A stretch of 53,472 nucleotides of DNA from Verrucomicrobiota bacterium (GTDB lineage Bacteria > Verrucomicrobiota > Verrucomicrobiia > Limisphaerales > JAKPVM01): assembly GCA_029572555.1 (NCBI GenBank), contig JAKPVM010000062.1, forward strand, positions 1 through 53,472. Reading direction: 5' to 3'. The position numbers and the translations under genes are program-made. The notes beneath the pieces are model-generated. The model was not told where the DNA came from. It worked only from the letters and a program-made list of their open reading frames with translations, and made no database searches. Shown here piece after piece: positions 1 to 9,129 of the stretch; position 1 is the first letter of the stretch, and each line of letters begins with the position of its first letter.

Positions 1-1
1 T

Positions 2-3000
2 ACAAACGTTGGTGCAACGGTTACATTTTCTGTGAGCGCTACAGGAACGCCACCGTTATCATATCAATGGTATTGGAATAACATACCGATAGCCGGTGCG
101 ACTTCGGCTACCTTAGTTCTACAAAATGTAGCGTCGTATCAGGGTGGACCATATTATGTGGTTGTAAGTGATATCGGTGGTTCTACTACGAGCCAAGTCG
201 CTACTTTGACACTGCCACCGGATACAGTACCACCAACCTTAATAATGGCACTTGGATTAATTAGGGCGACGAATTATCCGCCGACACAGCCGCCATTGTT
301 TAATGAGATATTGTTAACTTTTTCAGAACCGGTAGATCCGGCTACGGCAACGAACACTGCAAATTACAAAGTAGATAGATCTATTGGTGGACAGAGCCTC
401 ACGGTAAGTAAAGCGGTGGTGGTCAATACAACTAATGTAGTTCTTATAACAGCTACACCGCGAACTTTATATACGAACTATACAGTAACGGTAGACAATG
501 TTACTGATTTAAGTCCAGAACACAACCCTATTGCTGCAAACACCAAATTTGATATATATCAGGAATTACCGTTAATCTTCTACGGTGCAACGAACGATAT
601 TTCGTATGCGTGGAAATATGATTATTCAGGGACGGATTATAGTGGGCAATTTTATCAGCCTGGTTTTGATGATAGTTCCTGGACAAATTGCTGGATGTTA
701 ATTGCAGCTGATAGGGATGGTATACCAACAGTCCCTGAGATAATTGGAACATGGATACCCGGTGTAGATACAGCCAATTTTATTTATACATATTATTTCC
801 GTAAACATTTCTACTTCCCGTATGGATTTGATTCTAAATCAGCGGAATTAAGATTGCGTTATGTGGTAGATGACGGTGCGATATTTTATATGAATAGTAA
901 TGAATTCTACTCGGTAAGGATGCCAACTGCAAGACCTATGCCTTGGAGGACACTTGCGAGTGGTGGTGGTAATCAAAATTATGCGCCGACGCCAGATATA
1001 AATGCGATAATTCAACCATACTATGTTGTCACAAATCGGTATTTGGTAAATGGTGATAACGTGATTGCGGTGGAAGTTCATCAAAGCGGGACAAACAGTA
1101 CAGATATAACATTTGGTATGATATTGACAGCGGTAGTTCCACCGGGTGCAGCAACTCCGCCACAAATTGTAACACAACCACAATCTATCACGACGAACTA
1201 TGGCGCTACTGTTCAGTTTTCTGTTGAAGCAACGGATTCAGGATCGTTGTATTATCAATGGTATCATAATAATGTGCCGATATCCGGAGCAGAGTCAAAT
1301 ACTCTTGTCATAGCAAATGTTCAATCGTATCATGGTGGAAATTATTATGTTGTAGTGAGTAATCCTGCTGGTTCAGTTACAAGTCAGGTTGCTGTATTAA
1401 CACTACCACCGGACACAGTGCCACCATCACTCACGATGGCTCTTGGTTTGTTAAGGGCAACGAATTATCCGCCAACACAACCGCCATCGTTAACAGAAAT
1501 ATTGTTAACCTTCTCAGAGCCTGTTGATCCGACTACGGCTACAAGTGTTGGAAATTATAGTGTCGACCGTTATGACGGTGGAGAGCACCTACAAGTCAAT
1601 AGAGCGATAGTAATCAATTCAACGAATGTACTAATTACGACAGCCACACCGCGAACTCTATATACGAACTATACGTTAACAGTAAATCATATTACTGACC
1701 AAAGTATGCAACATAACCCGATTGTTTCTAATACGAAATTTGATATATATCTTGAGTTGCCATTAATCTATTACGGTCCAGCAACCGATATTTCTTACGC
1801 GTGGAAGTTTGATTATTCAGGAACTGATTATAGTGGGGAGTTTTATCAAGTTGGCTTTGATGATAGCGCGTGGGCAAATTGTTGGATGTTAGTTGAAGGT
1901 AAACGGGGAACTGTTCCAGCATTCCAGGAGACAATTGGGACTCTATTGCCAACAGTAGATACGAACAACTATATCTATACCTATTATTTCCGGAAAAATT
2001 TCAGCTTCCCATCCGGGATTGATCCTAAATTGGCGCAGTTGAGATTGCGTTACATCGTAGATGACGGCGCAATATTCTATATGAATGGGAGCGAATTCTA
2101 TTCAGTAAGAATGGCAAATTCACCGAGGCCGATGACATGGAATACACAGGCTACCGCATCTGTCGGTGATGCTACCTATGATCCTGCAGTTAACGCAAAT
2201 GCTATAGTTCAACCGTTCTACACTGTCACAAACATATATTTACAAAATGGTGATAACGTTATAGCGGTTGAAGTTCACCAAAATGGAACATCAAGCTCAG
2301 ATGTTACATTTGGAATGATATTAACTGCGGTGGTTCCGCCGATAGGAGTGCCTGTAAGGGCGCCTCAAATTGTAGTACAACCGCAATCTGTGAGCACTAA
2401 CTATGGCGCAACTGTTGAGTTCACTGTTCAGGCTACGGGTGGAATGCCTTTGAATTATCAATGGTATTTTAATAATAGTCCAATATCAGGCGCTAATTCG
2501 CCAGCCCTTGTATTGACCGGCGTTCAATCTTATCAAGATGGTAATTATTTCGTGGTAATCACGAACCTTGGTGGCGCAATCACAAGTCAAGTAGCTACTT
2601 TGACACTGCCACCTGACACAGTACCTCCAACATTATTGATGGCAGTTGGTCTGTTAAAGGCAACCAATTATCCGCCGACTCAAATGCCGACATATACAGA
2701 TATCTTACTGACATTCTCAGAACCTATGGAGGCGGCGTCAGTGCAGAATGCAGCGAATTACGCTGTTAATCGTCAAGGTGGAAATGCATTACAGATTAGC
2801 AATGTGGTAGTGGTTAACCTGACGAATGTATTGTTGACAACAACAGAGCAGCGAGAACTGTTTGCAAATTATACAGTGTCTGTTTTAAATGTCAAAGATG
2901 CCTCACCTCAGCATAATTCGATAGTGGCGACTAACTTTGATATTTATCAAGAGGTGCCATTAGTTTATATTGCAGATACAAATCATACATGGAAATATGA

Positions 3001-3787
3001 TATGTCAAGGACTGACTTTGGCACAAATTGGTTGAAGGTAGATTTTGATGATAACGGTTGGACAAGCGGTGTTGCGTTATTTGAGGCGAAACGCGGCACA
3101 GTACCGGGGCTACCGGAACCGGTTAGAACATTGTTGCCTGAACCGATAGATAATGCGGCATCATTTGTAAAGACATATTATTTCAGGACGCACTTTACAC
3201 TACCGGATGGTATTGATTTAGAGAATGCGCAGCTCTATCTAAGACATATTGTTGATGATGGAGCGGTATTCTATATCAATGGCTCTGAAATATTTGCGTA
3301 CAAGATGCCAACAAATAGGCCTGTAACTATTAACGATTCAGCTCTGGCGCCAGCGATTGGGAATGCTGCCTATGAGCCAGTGGTTGATCCAGCTGCGGTT
3401 GTACAGCCAGCATATCTAATTACTAATGCAAGCCTGAAGATTGGCGATAATGTTATTGCTGTTGAAGTACATCAGGACAGCGGAACGGGCAGTAGTGACG
3501 CTACATTTGGTATGAATCTGACTGCGGTAATTCCGCCGACATCAGGCGTTACACCGCCGCCGACTGTTATTATATCGCAGACATTCGTTGTGAATAACAA
3601 GATTCGTCTCAGTTTTACAAGTCAAACGGGCTGGACATATACTCTTGAATCGGCGCCGGGACTTGAAACCGAGAACCAGACCTGGAGCGCTGTAACAAGC
3701 GTTCAAGGTGATGGTTCGAATAAAGTCTTAGAAGACAACGTGACTGGTGGACGTAAGTTCTACAGGTTGCGCGCAGTTAAGAATTAA
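2..3787 (+). CDS. Giant secreted surface protein, Ig-like/SbsA-like tandem repeats (5' end outside window)
   Basis: The reading frame is open at the left edge, so the N-terminus and signal peptide are missing; 1261 codons are visible. The protein consists of about three tandem units of roughly 400 residues, beginning near bases 1 (cut), 1160 and 2360. Each unit has an Ig-like domain (TNYGATVQFSVEAT, YQWYHNN), a Big_5/SbsA-like domain (ILLTFSEPVDP) and a galactose-binding-like beta domain (YYFRKHF, LRYVVDDGAIFYMN). The last 75 residues form a separate C-terminal domain ending FYRLRAVKN, like the ends of the proteins at 10605 and 52597. This is probably an exported adhesin or matrix protein; substrate unknown. 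A strong terminator follows. Seen: repeats and motifs. Inferred: surface location. Confidence 0.85.
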   Translation, partial: TNVGATVTFSVSATGTPPLSYQWYWNNIPIAGATSATLVLQNVASYQGGPYYVVVSDIGGSTTSQVATLTLPPDTVPPTLIMALGLIRATNYPPTQPPLFNEILLTFSEPVDPATATNTANYKVDRSIGGQSLTVSKAVVVNTTNVVLITATPRTLYTNYTVTVDNVTDLSPEHNPIAANTKFDIYQELPLIFYGATNDISYAWKYDYSGTDYSGQFYQPGFDDSSWTNCWMLIAADRDGIPTVPEIIGTWIPGVDTANFIYTYYFRKHFYFPYGFDSKSAELRLRYVVDDGAIFYMNSNEFYSVRMPTARPMPWRTLASGGGNQNYAPTPDINAIIQPYYVVTNRYLVNGDNVIAVEVHQSGTNSTDITFGMILTAVVPPGAATPPQIVTQPQSITTNYGATVQFSVEATDSGSLYYQWYHNNVPISGAESNTLVIANVQSYHGGNYYVVVSNPAGSVTSQVAVLTLPPDTVPPSLTMALGLLRATNYPPTQPPSLTEILLTFSEPVDPTTATSVGNYSVDRYDGGEHLQVNRAIVINSTNVLITTATPRTLYTNYTLTVNHITDQSMQHNPIVSNTKFDIYLELPLIYYGPATDISYAWKFDYSGTDYSGEFYQVGFDDSAWANCWMLVEGKRGTVPAFQETIGTLLPTVDTNNYIYTYYFRKNFSFPSGIDPKLAQLRLRYIVDDGAIFYMNGSEFYSVRMANSPRPMTWNTQATASVGDATYDPAVNANAIVQPFYTVTNIYLQNGDNVIAVEVHQNGTSSSDVTFGMILTAVVPPIGVPVRAPQIVVQPQSVSTNYGATVEFTVQATGGMPLNYQWYFNNSPISGANSPALVLTGVQSYQDGNYFVVITNLGGAITSQVATLTLPPDTVPPTLLMAVGLLKATNYPPTQMPTYTDILLTFSEPMEAASVQNAANYAVNRQGGNALQISNVVVVNLTNVLLTTTEQRELFANYTVSVLNVKDASPQHNSIVATNFDIYQEVPLVYIADTNHTWKYDMSRTDFGTNWLKVDFDDNGWTSGVALFEAKRGTVPGLPEPVRTLLPEPIDNAASFVKTYYFRTHFTLPDGIDLENAQLYLRHIVDDGAVFYINGSEIFAYKMPTNRPVTINDSALAPAIGNAAYEPVVDPAAVVQPAYLITNASLKIGDNVIAVEVHQDSGTGSSDATFGMNLTAVIPPTSGVTPPPTVIISQTFVVNNKIRLSFTSQTGWTYTLESAPGLETENQTWSAVTSVQGDGSNKVLEDNVTGGRKFYRLRAVKN

Positions 3788-3800
3788 GTAAAAATAAAAT

Positions 3801-3840
3801 AAGGGCTGGGAAATAGGTTCCCAGCCCTTTAATTTTTTTT
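3801..3840 (+). terminator. Rho-independent terminator after the surface protein
   Basis: A perfect 10-bp stem, AAGGGCTGGG (3801-3810) with CCCAGCCCTT (3820-3829), encloses a 9-base loop and is followed by a run of eight T (3833-3840). It lies 13 bases after the stop codon at 3787 and separates the surface protein from the next gene. Confidence 0.92.
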
Positions 3841-3886
3841 AAAAATATTGTTGCATTATTATTTTAAAAGTGATAAATAAAAGGTA

Positions 3887-4438
3887 ATGATGATAAGAAA
3901 GAAAAACATTTTAAGAATTCTTTTTGCGTTGTTCATTTTGGCAAATATAAATGTTTATTCTGCTTATAATCCTTGCATTGATAGACCTGAATTTTTAAGA
4001 CCTAAATTTTTAAGGAGTGAATTTAACAGACCAGATTTTGAGAAAGCAAAATATGATAAACCAGTTTTAGAAAAACCAGTTGCCGTTAAGGATGATTTTA
4101 TAAGACCTAATTTTATAAAGCCTTCATTTATTCTTCCGAAGTTTCAGGATTGCGTGGCAATGAAGGAAAAGAAAATACCACTTGAAAAAACATTAATAAA
4201 AGGTCAACAAACATCTTTTGTCAGCGCAACGAACCAAACTGAAAAGTTCGTAGGTAATAACAGTAAAGAAGTTAATAAAATAAGTGAACCAAATCCGAAT
4301 TCCTTTTTCTTTTATAAACCACCTGATGTAAAGTCAGAAAACAAAGAAGAGGATTGCTGTGGTGTAGTAGAAGAAAAACAAATTAAAAATGACGAATCAT
4401 CGCAGGTTGTTACGAGCAGGATAAATGAGTTAAGGTAG
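3887..4438 (+). CDS. Small secreted protein with an 11-fold five-residue repeat, function unknown
   Basis: I do not recognise a family. The 183-residue product starts with a basic stretch and a hydrophobic segment (ILRILFALFILANINVYS) that looks like a signal peptide. Residues of about 33-87 can be read as eleven consecutive pentads of the form R/K-P-x-F-x: RPEFL, RPKFL, RSEFN, RPDFE, KAKYD, KPVLE, KPVAV, KDDFI, RPNFI, KPSFI, LPKFQ. This is not the A(D/N)Lxx pentapeptide-repeat family. The rest is polar, lysine-rich and probably disordered, with a CC pair (EEDCCGVVEE) near the end. A weak AAGG lies just before two consecutive ATG codons. The gene stands alone after a terminator and before the propeller genes. 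Confidence 0.72.
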   Translation: MMIRKKNILRILFALFILANINVYSAYNPCIDRPEFLRPKFLRSEFNRPDFEKAKYDKPVLEKPVAVKDDFIRPNFIKPSFILPKFQDCVAMKEKKIPLEKTLIKGQQTSFVSATNQTEKFVGNNSKEVNKISEPNPNSFFFYKPPDVKSENKEEDCCGVVEEKQIKNDESSQVVTSRINELR

Positions 4439-4545
4439 ATTTAGTTTTACAGCCATTTCCCCTGAGTATTGCTTTTTAAACCTTTCTAAATGTATTTTAA
4501 ATCAATTTGATTGCTATTTTTGTATATTGCGTCAAATTTTTTACA

Positions 4546-6057
4546 ATGACTTTTAAATTCAAGTTGAACCGATTGGTTTTTATTGTAGCGCTGGTTTTTC
4601 TGTTAGATACGGTTATAAAAGCGGCTGACTCTCCGCGATGGGGTGAACGATTCACACATAATTTGGTTTCACCAGAGACAAATTTGCCGACAGTTTTTGA
4701 CCCCGCAACAGGTAAAAATATAAAATGGATTGCAGAATTAGGAAGTCAAACGCACTCAACACCTGTGATATGTTCGGGAAAGATTTTTATAGGGACAAAT
4801 AATGATAGACCGAAAAATCCTAAACACACGGGAGACCGCGGTGTGTTGATGTGTTTAGACGAAAAGACGGGAGAATTTTTGTGGCAACTTGTCGTCCCGA
4901 AATATAGTGATGATATCTATCAGGACTGGCCTAAGGCAGGGATTTGTTCTACGGCAACTGTTGAGAGCAATAGAGTATATATTTTGAGCAACCGCGGCGA
5001 GGCAATGTGCCTTGACATTATGGGATTAAAAAATGGCAACGACGGACCATTTACAAACGAGGCTAAATTGCTTGCACCACGCGGGAGTGATTCAATAAGT
5101 CTTGACGAAACCGACGCCGATATAATCTGGACATTTGATATTCACGGAACAGTTAAGACTTATCCACACGATTCTGCTCACTCATCTTTTTTAATTCATA
5201 AAGATTTTATTTACATAAATACCTGCAATGGCGTGGATAACACCCATAGAAAAATTCGCGCACCTGACGCCCCGAGTTTAATTGTCCTTGAAAAAAATAA
5301 CGGACGTCTTGTTGCAATGGATGACGAACAGATTGGACCAAGAATATTTCATTGTACATGGTCTTCTCCTGCGCTTGCAGTTATGGGCAGGAAAGAATTA
5401 ATTATTTTTTGCGGCGGAGATGGTGTCGTCTACGCATTTGAAGCATTGAGCACAGTGCCACGGCAAGGTGAGGTTTTGAAACTTAAAAGGGTCTGGCGAT
5501 TTGATTGCGACCCTGGAGCGCCTAAAGAGGAAGTCCACCGTTATATTGGAAACCGCAATGAAAGCCCGAGCAATATTAAAAGTATGCCGGTTGTTTATAA
5601 AAATCGGATTTATGTAACCGCAGGTGGCGATGAATGGTGGGGAAAAAATAAGGCATTCCTTTATTGTATTGATGCTACAAAGACGGGGGATATTACCACT
5701 TCTGGGAAGTTGTGGGATTGTCCTCTTAAGGGCCATTGTATGTCAACGCCGGCGGTATATAACGGATTAGTATTTGTCGGGGATTCTGGTGGAAATATAA
5801 ATTGCATAGACGTTGAATCGGGAGAAAAAATATGGGTGCAGGAAACTAAAGGGACAATATGGGCATCGCCACTTGTTGCTGATGGAAAAGTTTATGTGGG
5901 GACGAGAAGAGGCGATTTCTGGGTGATGTCCGCATCAAGAGAAAAAAAAGTGCTTCACACTATTGATTTAGGTTCTCCAATAAGCAGCTCGGCTGTTGCT
6001 GCAAACCAGACGGTTTACATTGCAACAATGACTAAATTGTTCGCAATCGCAAATTAA
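4546..6057 (+). CDS. Secreted PQQ-like beta-propeller protein
   Basis: The 503-residue product has an N-terminal signal or membrane segment (LVFIVALVFLLDTVIKAAD) followed by propeller blades of the PQQ-binding-like/BamB type. Repeated blade signatures are visible: GVLMCLDEKTGEFLWQL, VVYAFEALS, FLYCIDATKTG, NINCIDVESGEKIWVQ and KVYVGTRRGDFWVM. I use the ATG at 4546 because it directly precedes a basic then hydrophobic signal; an upstream TTG at 4507 would add 13 unlikely residues. The family covers scaffold proteins and quinoprotein-like enzymes; no catalytic dehydrogenase motif is recognisable, so substrate and cofactor are unknown. A second propeller gene follows 74 bases later in the same direction, suggesting co-transcription. 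Confidence 0.85.
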   Translation: MTFKFKLNRLVFIVALVFLLDTVIKAADSPRWGERFTHNLVSPETNLPTVFDPATGKNIKWIAELGSQTHSTPVICSGKIFIGTNNDRPKNPKHTGDRGVLMCLDEKTGEFLWQLVVPKYSDDIYQDWPKAGICSTATVESNRVYILSNRGEAMCLDIMGLKNGNDGPFTNEAKLLAPRGSDSISLDETDADIIWTFDIHGTVKTYPHDSAHSSFLIHKDFIYINTCNGVDNTHRKIRAPDAPSLIVLEKNNGRLVAMDDEQIGPRIFHCTWSSPALAVMGRKELIIFCGGDGVVYAFEALSTVPRQGEVLKLKRVWRFDCDPGAPKEEVHRYIGNRNESPSNIKSMPVVYKNRIYVTAGGDEWWGKNKAFLYCIDATKTGDITTSGKLWDCPLKGHCMSTPAVYNGLVFVGDSGGNINCIDVESGEKIWVQETKGTIWASPLVADGKVYVGTRRGDFWVMSASREKKVLHTIDLGSPISSSAVAANQTVYIATMTKLFAIAN

Positions 6058-6131
6058 TTATAATGGCAGTTTTTTAATTCTTATTTGATAATTGCTTGAT
6101 TAGATTTAGAATAATTAGGTTTTGTGTTATT

Positions 6132-7433
6132 ATGCGGCTGGGTTTAATTCTTTTGGTAATATCTTTAAATTATTTTAGCAGCGCTACCGAAATTAAGATG
6201 GTAGAGGCTAATAGTTGGTATCAATTCAGAGGTCCGGCGCGAAATGGTATTTGCAGAGAGACAGGCTTGTTAAAGCAGTGGAAGGAAGGTGGTCCTACGC
6301 TCCTTTGGACGGTCACTAATATCGGCACTGGTTATTCAGCGCCAATTTTTATAAACAACGGATTTTTCATTATTGGTGATGTGGGTGATGAACTGGTGAT
6401 TTTTGCGTTTGATTTTGATGGGAAACTTCTCTGGAAAACAAGAAATGGTTTAGCGTGGAAAGGACCTTATCCGGGTGCTCGCGCAAGTTGTACATATAGC
6501 GATGGGCGTCTTTATAATTACAATGCTAACGGCAGATTGGGGTGTTTTAGCGCTATTGATGGCAGGGAACTCTGGGCTTTAAATGTCCTTGAAAAGTTTA
6601 ACGGCAAAGGCATCACCTGGGGGCTGGCAGAATGTGTGCTTGTTGATGAAAATTGCGTATACGTTACCGCTGGTGGAAAGCAGGGATTAATGGCTGCGCT
6701 TAATAAGACTAATGGAACGGTTGTCTGGCTTACCGAGCCATTGGTTCTTGGAGAATCGAAATTACCTGATTATGAACGTGTGAACGAACCCGCTGGAGAA
6801 GTTGACAGCGCAAGTTATTCCTCGCCAATTATGTTCACTATTGATAAGAAGAAATTTATTGCAGGGTGTTCATTAAGGCACATTTATGTCATTGATGCCA
6901 CAACTGGAAAACTAATCTGCACAAGGGCATTTCCAAACCGTTTTCAAGTCATTGCCTCGATGCCTGTTTTGGTTAATGATACCATCTTTTTTACAGCGCC
7001 GGATTCCGGAGGCGGTGTGCTTTATAAGATTGAAACTAACGGCGTTTTGAGTAAAAAACTGTGGACAACACCGCTTGACACCTGCCACGGTGGAGTAATT
7101 GCATTGAATAGAACTTTATATGGCTCGTATTATCGCGGGAGAACTGGCTGGGTTGCTGTTTCACTTCAAGATGGAACCGTTCGATTTCATTTGAAGACGA
7201 TTCCAATGGGTTCGGTATTATATGCTGATGGACGGTTGTATTGTTTGAGCCAGGAAGGCGATATGACGTTAATTTCTCCCTCGCCGGATAAATTAGAAAT
7301 TGTGAGCCAATTTCGTCTTATTACTGAACGAAAGAGCGATGTCTGGACGCACCCTGTAATTTACAACAAGCACCTTTATCTACGTTATCATAACAGGCTT
7401 TTCTGTTATGATATTGCAGAAAATTCAAATTAA
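6132..7433 (+). CDS. Secreted PQQ-like beta-propeller protein (WxQFRGP type)
   Basis: The 433-residue product opens with a short signal peptide (LGLILLVISLNYFSS) and then the sequence WYQFRGPARNGICRETGLL, a hallmark of the PQQ-like propellers abundant in Planctomycetes and Verrucomicrobia. Blade signatures recur: LVIFAFDFDGKLLWKT, LGCFSAIDGRELWAL, LMAALNKTNGTVVWL, HIYVIDATTGKLICTR, GWVAVSLQDGTVRFH. I chose the ATG at 6132 rather than the in-frame TTG at 6096. The substrate cannot be deduced. It probably forms a unit with the propeller gene upstream, and ruvB begins 44 bases after its stop. Fold and export are fairly sure, function is not. Confidence 0.85.
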   Translation: MRLGLILLVISLNYFSSATEIKMVEANSWYQFRGPARNGICRETGLLKQWKEGGPTLLWTVTNIGTGYSAPIFINNGFFIIGDVGDELVIFAFDFDGKLLWKTRNGLAWKGPYPGARASCTYSDGRLYNYNANGRLGCFSAIDGRELWALNVLEKFNGKGITWGLAECVLVDENCVYVTAGGKQGLMAALNKTNGTVVWLTEPLVLGESKLPDYERVNEPAGEVDSASYSSPIMFTIDKKKFIAGCSLRHIYVIDATTGKLICTRAFPNRFQVIASMPVLVNDTIFFTAPDSGGGVLYKIETNGVLSKKLWTTPLDTCHGGVIALNRTLYGSYYRGRTGWVAVSLQDGTVRFHLKTIPMGSVLYADGRLYCLSQEGDMTLISPSPDKLEIVSQFRLITERKSDVWTHPVIYNKHLYLRYHNRLFCYDIAENSN

Positions 7434-7477
7434 TTAAGCCTTGCCGAATTAGATAAATTTAAGCAAAGTTTTTAGTA

Positions 7478-8488
7478 ATGGCGCAGAGGTATATAAATGA
7501 TGTTTTAGCAAAGCCTGATGCGGCACTTGAGATGACGCTCAGGCCGGTGTTGTTTAGTGAATTTACCGGTCAGAAAAAAGTCAAAGAGCGTTTAGAGATT
7601 GCGGTGCAGGCTGCCCGTCAGCGTGGAGAGGCGCTTGACCATATTCTTTTGAGCGGACCGCCCGGACTTGGAAAAACCACACTTGCTTATATCATTTCAA
7701 AGGCGATGGATTCAAATATAAAATGCGTAAGCGGTCCAACAATTGAAAAGGCAGGCGATTTAGCTGGCTTACTAACAAATCTCGAGGAGCGAGATGTTTT
7801 GTTCATTGATGAAATCCATCGGTTGCAAAAGACGATTGAGGAATATCTCTACCCGGCAATGGAGGATTTTAAACTGGATATTATTATTGACCAGGGACCA
7901 AACGCAAGAAGTGTTCGGTTGAATTTACCACGATTTACTTTGATTGGCGCGACAACCCGTAGCGGTTTATTGACTGCGCCGCTTTTATCCCGATTTGGAA
8001 TGAAAGAGCGGCTTGATTATTACAATGCCGCTGAATTGCAAAAGATTGTTATCCGTTCTGCAAGGATTTTAGGTGTTCCAATAGATGACGAAGGCGCAAT
8101 GGAGATAGCCCGTAGAAGCAGAGGAACACCGAGAATTGCTAACAACCTTCTTCGCCGGGTGCGTGATTACGCCCAGGTAAAAGCAGATGGAAAGATTACC
8201 GTTCAGATAGCAAAACTCGCCCTTGAGATGCTTGAAATTGACGAGAACGGATTAGATGAGATGGATAAGCGGATACTTGAAACGATTGTATTAAAATTTG
8301 GCGGCGGACCGGTTGGCATCAATTCCCTTGCTGTTGCCGTCGGAGAAGAGCCTGATACGATTGAAGAGGTATATGAGCCTTACCTGATAATGGAAGGCTA
8401 TATAAACCGCACACAACAGGGACGCGTCGCCACTGAACTATGCCGAAAATGGTTAAAAGCCTTTGATGAACAGGGAAATTTATTTTGA
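7478..8488 (+). CDS. ruvB: Holliday junction branch migration helicase RuvB
   Basis: The 336-residue length is typical of RuvB, the AAA+ motor that works with RuvA to drive branch migration of Holliday junctions in recombinational repair. Visible motifs are [20 protein letters not shown] near the N-terminus, Walker [12 protein letters not shown], Walker [10 protein letters not shown], sensor 1 [20 protein letters not shown], the sensor 2 region [20 protein letters not shown], and a C-terminal winged-helix domain ([18 protein letters not shown]). The start is a plain ATG. No ruvA or ruvC is adjacent, so the gene is separated from its partners here. Nothing about it looks degraded. Confidence 0.97.
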   Translation: MAQRYINDVLAKPDAALEMTLRPVLFSEFTGQKKVKERLEIAVQAARQRGEALDHILLSGPPGLGKTTLAYIISKAMDSNIKCVSGPTIEKAGDLAGLLTNLEERDVLFIDEIHRLQKTIEEYLYPAMEDFKLDIIIDQGPNARSVRLNLPRFTLIGATTRSGLLTAPLLSRFGMKERLDYYNAAELQKIVIRSARILGVPIDDEGAMEIARRSRGTPRIANNLLRRVRDYAQVKADGKITVQIAKLALEMLEIDENGLDEMDKRILETIVLKFGGGPVGINSLAVAVGEEPDTIEEVYEPYLIMEGYINRTQQGRVATELCRKWLKAFDEQGNLF

Positions 8489-8509
8489 TTTGACCTATCT
8501 TGTAAATTA

Positions 8510-8695
8510 CTAATTCTCCACAGGCAGGAATGGCTGTGTTACTCTGGGGGAAAAATAGACATTTTTTCCGTGTTGGCGGGGCACTGCTTCTATAATTCCA
8601 TTTTTAGGATTTATCCAGAGTGAATGTGATTTACCTTCACGCTTTAAATAACAACCAGCGATTCTTAGCTTTTGCTCCAACTCTTTCCGTTTCAT
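8510..8695 (-). CDS. hicA: HicA-like mRNA interferase toxin, C-terminus replaced by repeat sequence
   Basis: The first 45 or so residues match HicA, the small double-stranded-RNA-binding-fold toxin that cleaves mRNA: MKRKELEQKLRIAGCYLKRE, then GKSHSLWINP with the catalytic-type histidine, then IIEAVPRQHGK. After that, the expected final helix is missing and the frame reads TQPFLPVEN, which is the translation of a dispersed palindromic repeat (8519-8538). The toxin is therefore probably inactive or impaired. The start ATG overlaps the hicB stop as ATGA, so the two genes are translationally coupled. It converges on ruvB. Family assignment of the N-terminal part is good; activity is doubtful. 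Confidence 0.78.
   Translation of the reverse strand: MKRKELEQKLRIAGCYLKREGKSHSLWINPKNGIIEAVPRQHGKNVYFSPRVTQPFLPVEN
8519..8538. repeat. Dispersed palindrome H2, copy within the hicA 3' end
   Basis: The sequence CACAGGCAGGAATGGCTGTG is an imperfect palindrome. The same 20 bases occur at 9079-9098, and close relatives occur at 39938-39957, 40204-40223 and 51247-51268. Here it supplies the last codons and nearly the stop of hicA, indicating insertion into, or recombination at, an existing gene. Confidence 0.75.
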
Positions 8696-8910
8696 TTGAT
8701 AAGAACTTTGTCCTTTATAACATCGTCTGGTAAACCGCGAAGAATGTCTTCCCTTCTATCGTTCAAAATCAGTTCAATTGCCTCGCGCAGGTTTTCCTTT
8801 GCCTGCTCTATTGTTTCGCCTTGCCCGTTAGCGCCCGGTATTTCAGGACAAATAGCCCAGTATCCGCCTTCAGGCGCAGGTTCAATAATCGCTGTAAATT
8901 CTGCTTTCAT
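8692..8910 (-). CDS. hicB: HicB-family antitoxin
   Basis: This 72-residue protein has the HicB core: a partial RNase H-like fold with FTAIIEPAPEGGYWAICPE, then IPGANGQGETIEQAKENL and REAIELIL. HicB neutralises HicA and often represses its own operon. In many HicB proteins a helix-turn-helix or ribbon-helix-helix domain follows; here there is none, as in the short HicB class. The start at 8910 is supported by a strong AAGGAG ribosome binding site and by a near-consensus promoter at 8958-8986. It is the first gene of the hicB-hicA pair, overlapping hicA by four bases. With hicA damaged, it may be an orphan antitoxin. Confidence 0.88.
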   Translation of the reverse strand: MKAEFTAIIEPAPEGGYWAICPEIPGANGQGETIEQAKENLREAIELILNDRREDILRGLPDDVIKDKVLIK

Positions 8911-8957
8911 TATATCTCCTTTCTATTTGTTTGGATGGGCAAATTCATTTTAAAGTA

Positions 8958-8986
8958 ACTATATAGATTAAATGTATCATAGTCAA
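8958..8986 (-). promoter_or_regulatory. Sigma-70-type promoter of hicBA
   Basis: On the minus strand, TTGACT (8981-8986) and TATAGT (8958-8963) are separated by 17 bases, close to the sigma-70 consensus. They lie about 48 bases upstream of the hicB start, which has its own AAGGAG site. Predicted from sequence only. Confidence 0.75.
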
Positions 8987-9078
8987 GTTTACAACTGGTG
9001 GATGGAAACAACATAATGAAAGCATCCTTGTTCCAATTGTTAGAATTGTCAGCACGGATGCTGGCGACATACTTCATC

Positions 9079-9098
9079 CACAGGCAGGAATGGCTGTG
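9079..9098. repeat. Dispersed palindrome H2, second copy
   Basis: This is an exact copy of the 20-base palindrome at 8519-8538, located in the gap between the hicBA promoter and the end of the oxidoreductase gene at 9130. The flanks also match for a few bases (TC before, TTA after). The rest of the 8987-9129 gap holds no recognisable gene. Confidence 0.75.
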
Positions 9099-9129
9099 TT
9101 ATGCTGTAAGCAAAATGTCTGTATTATTG

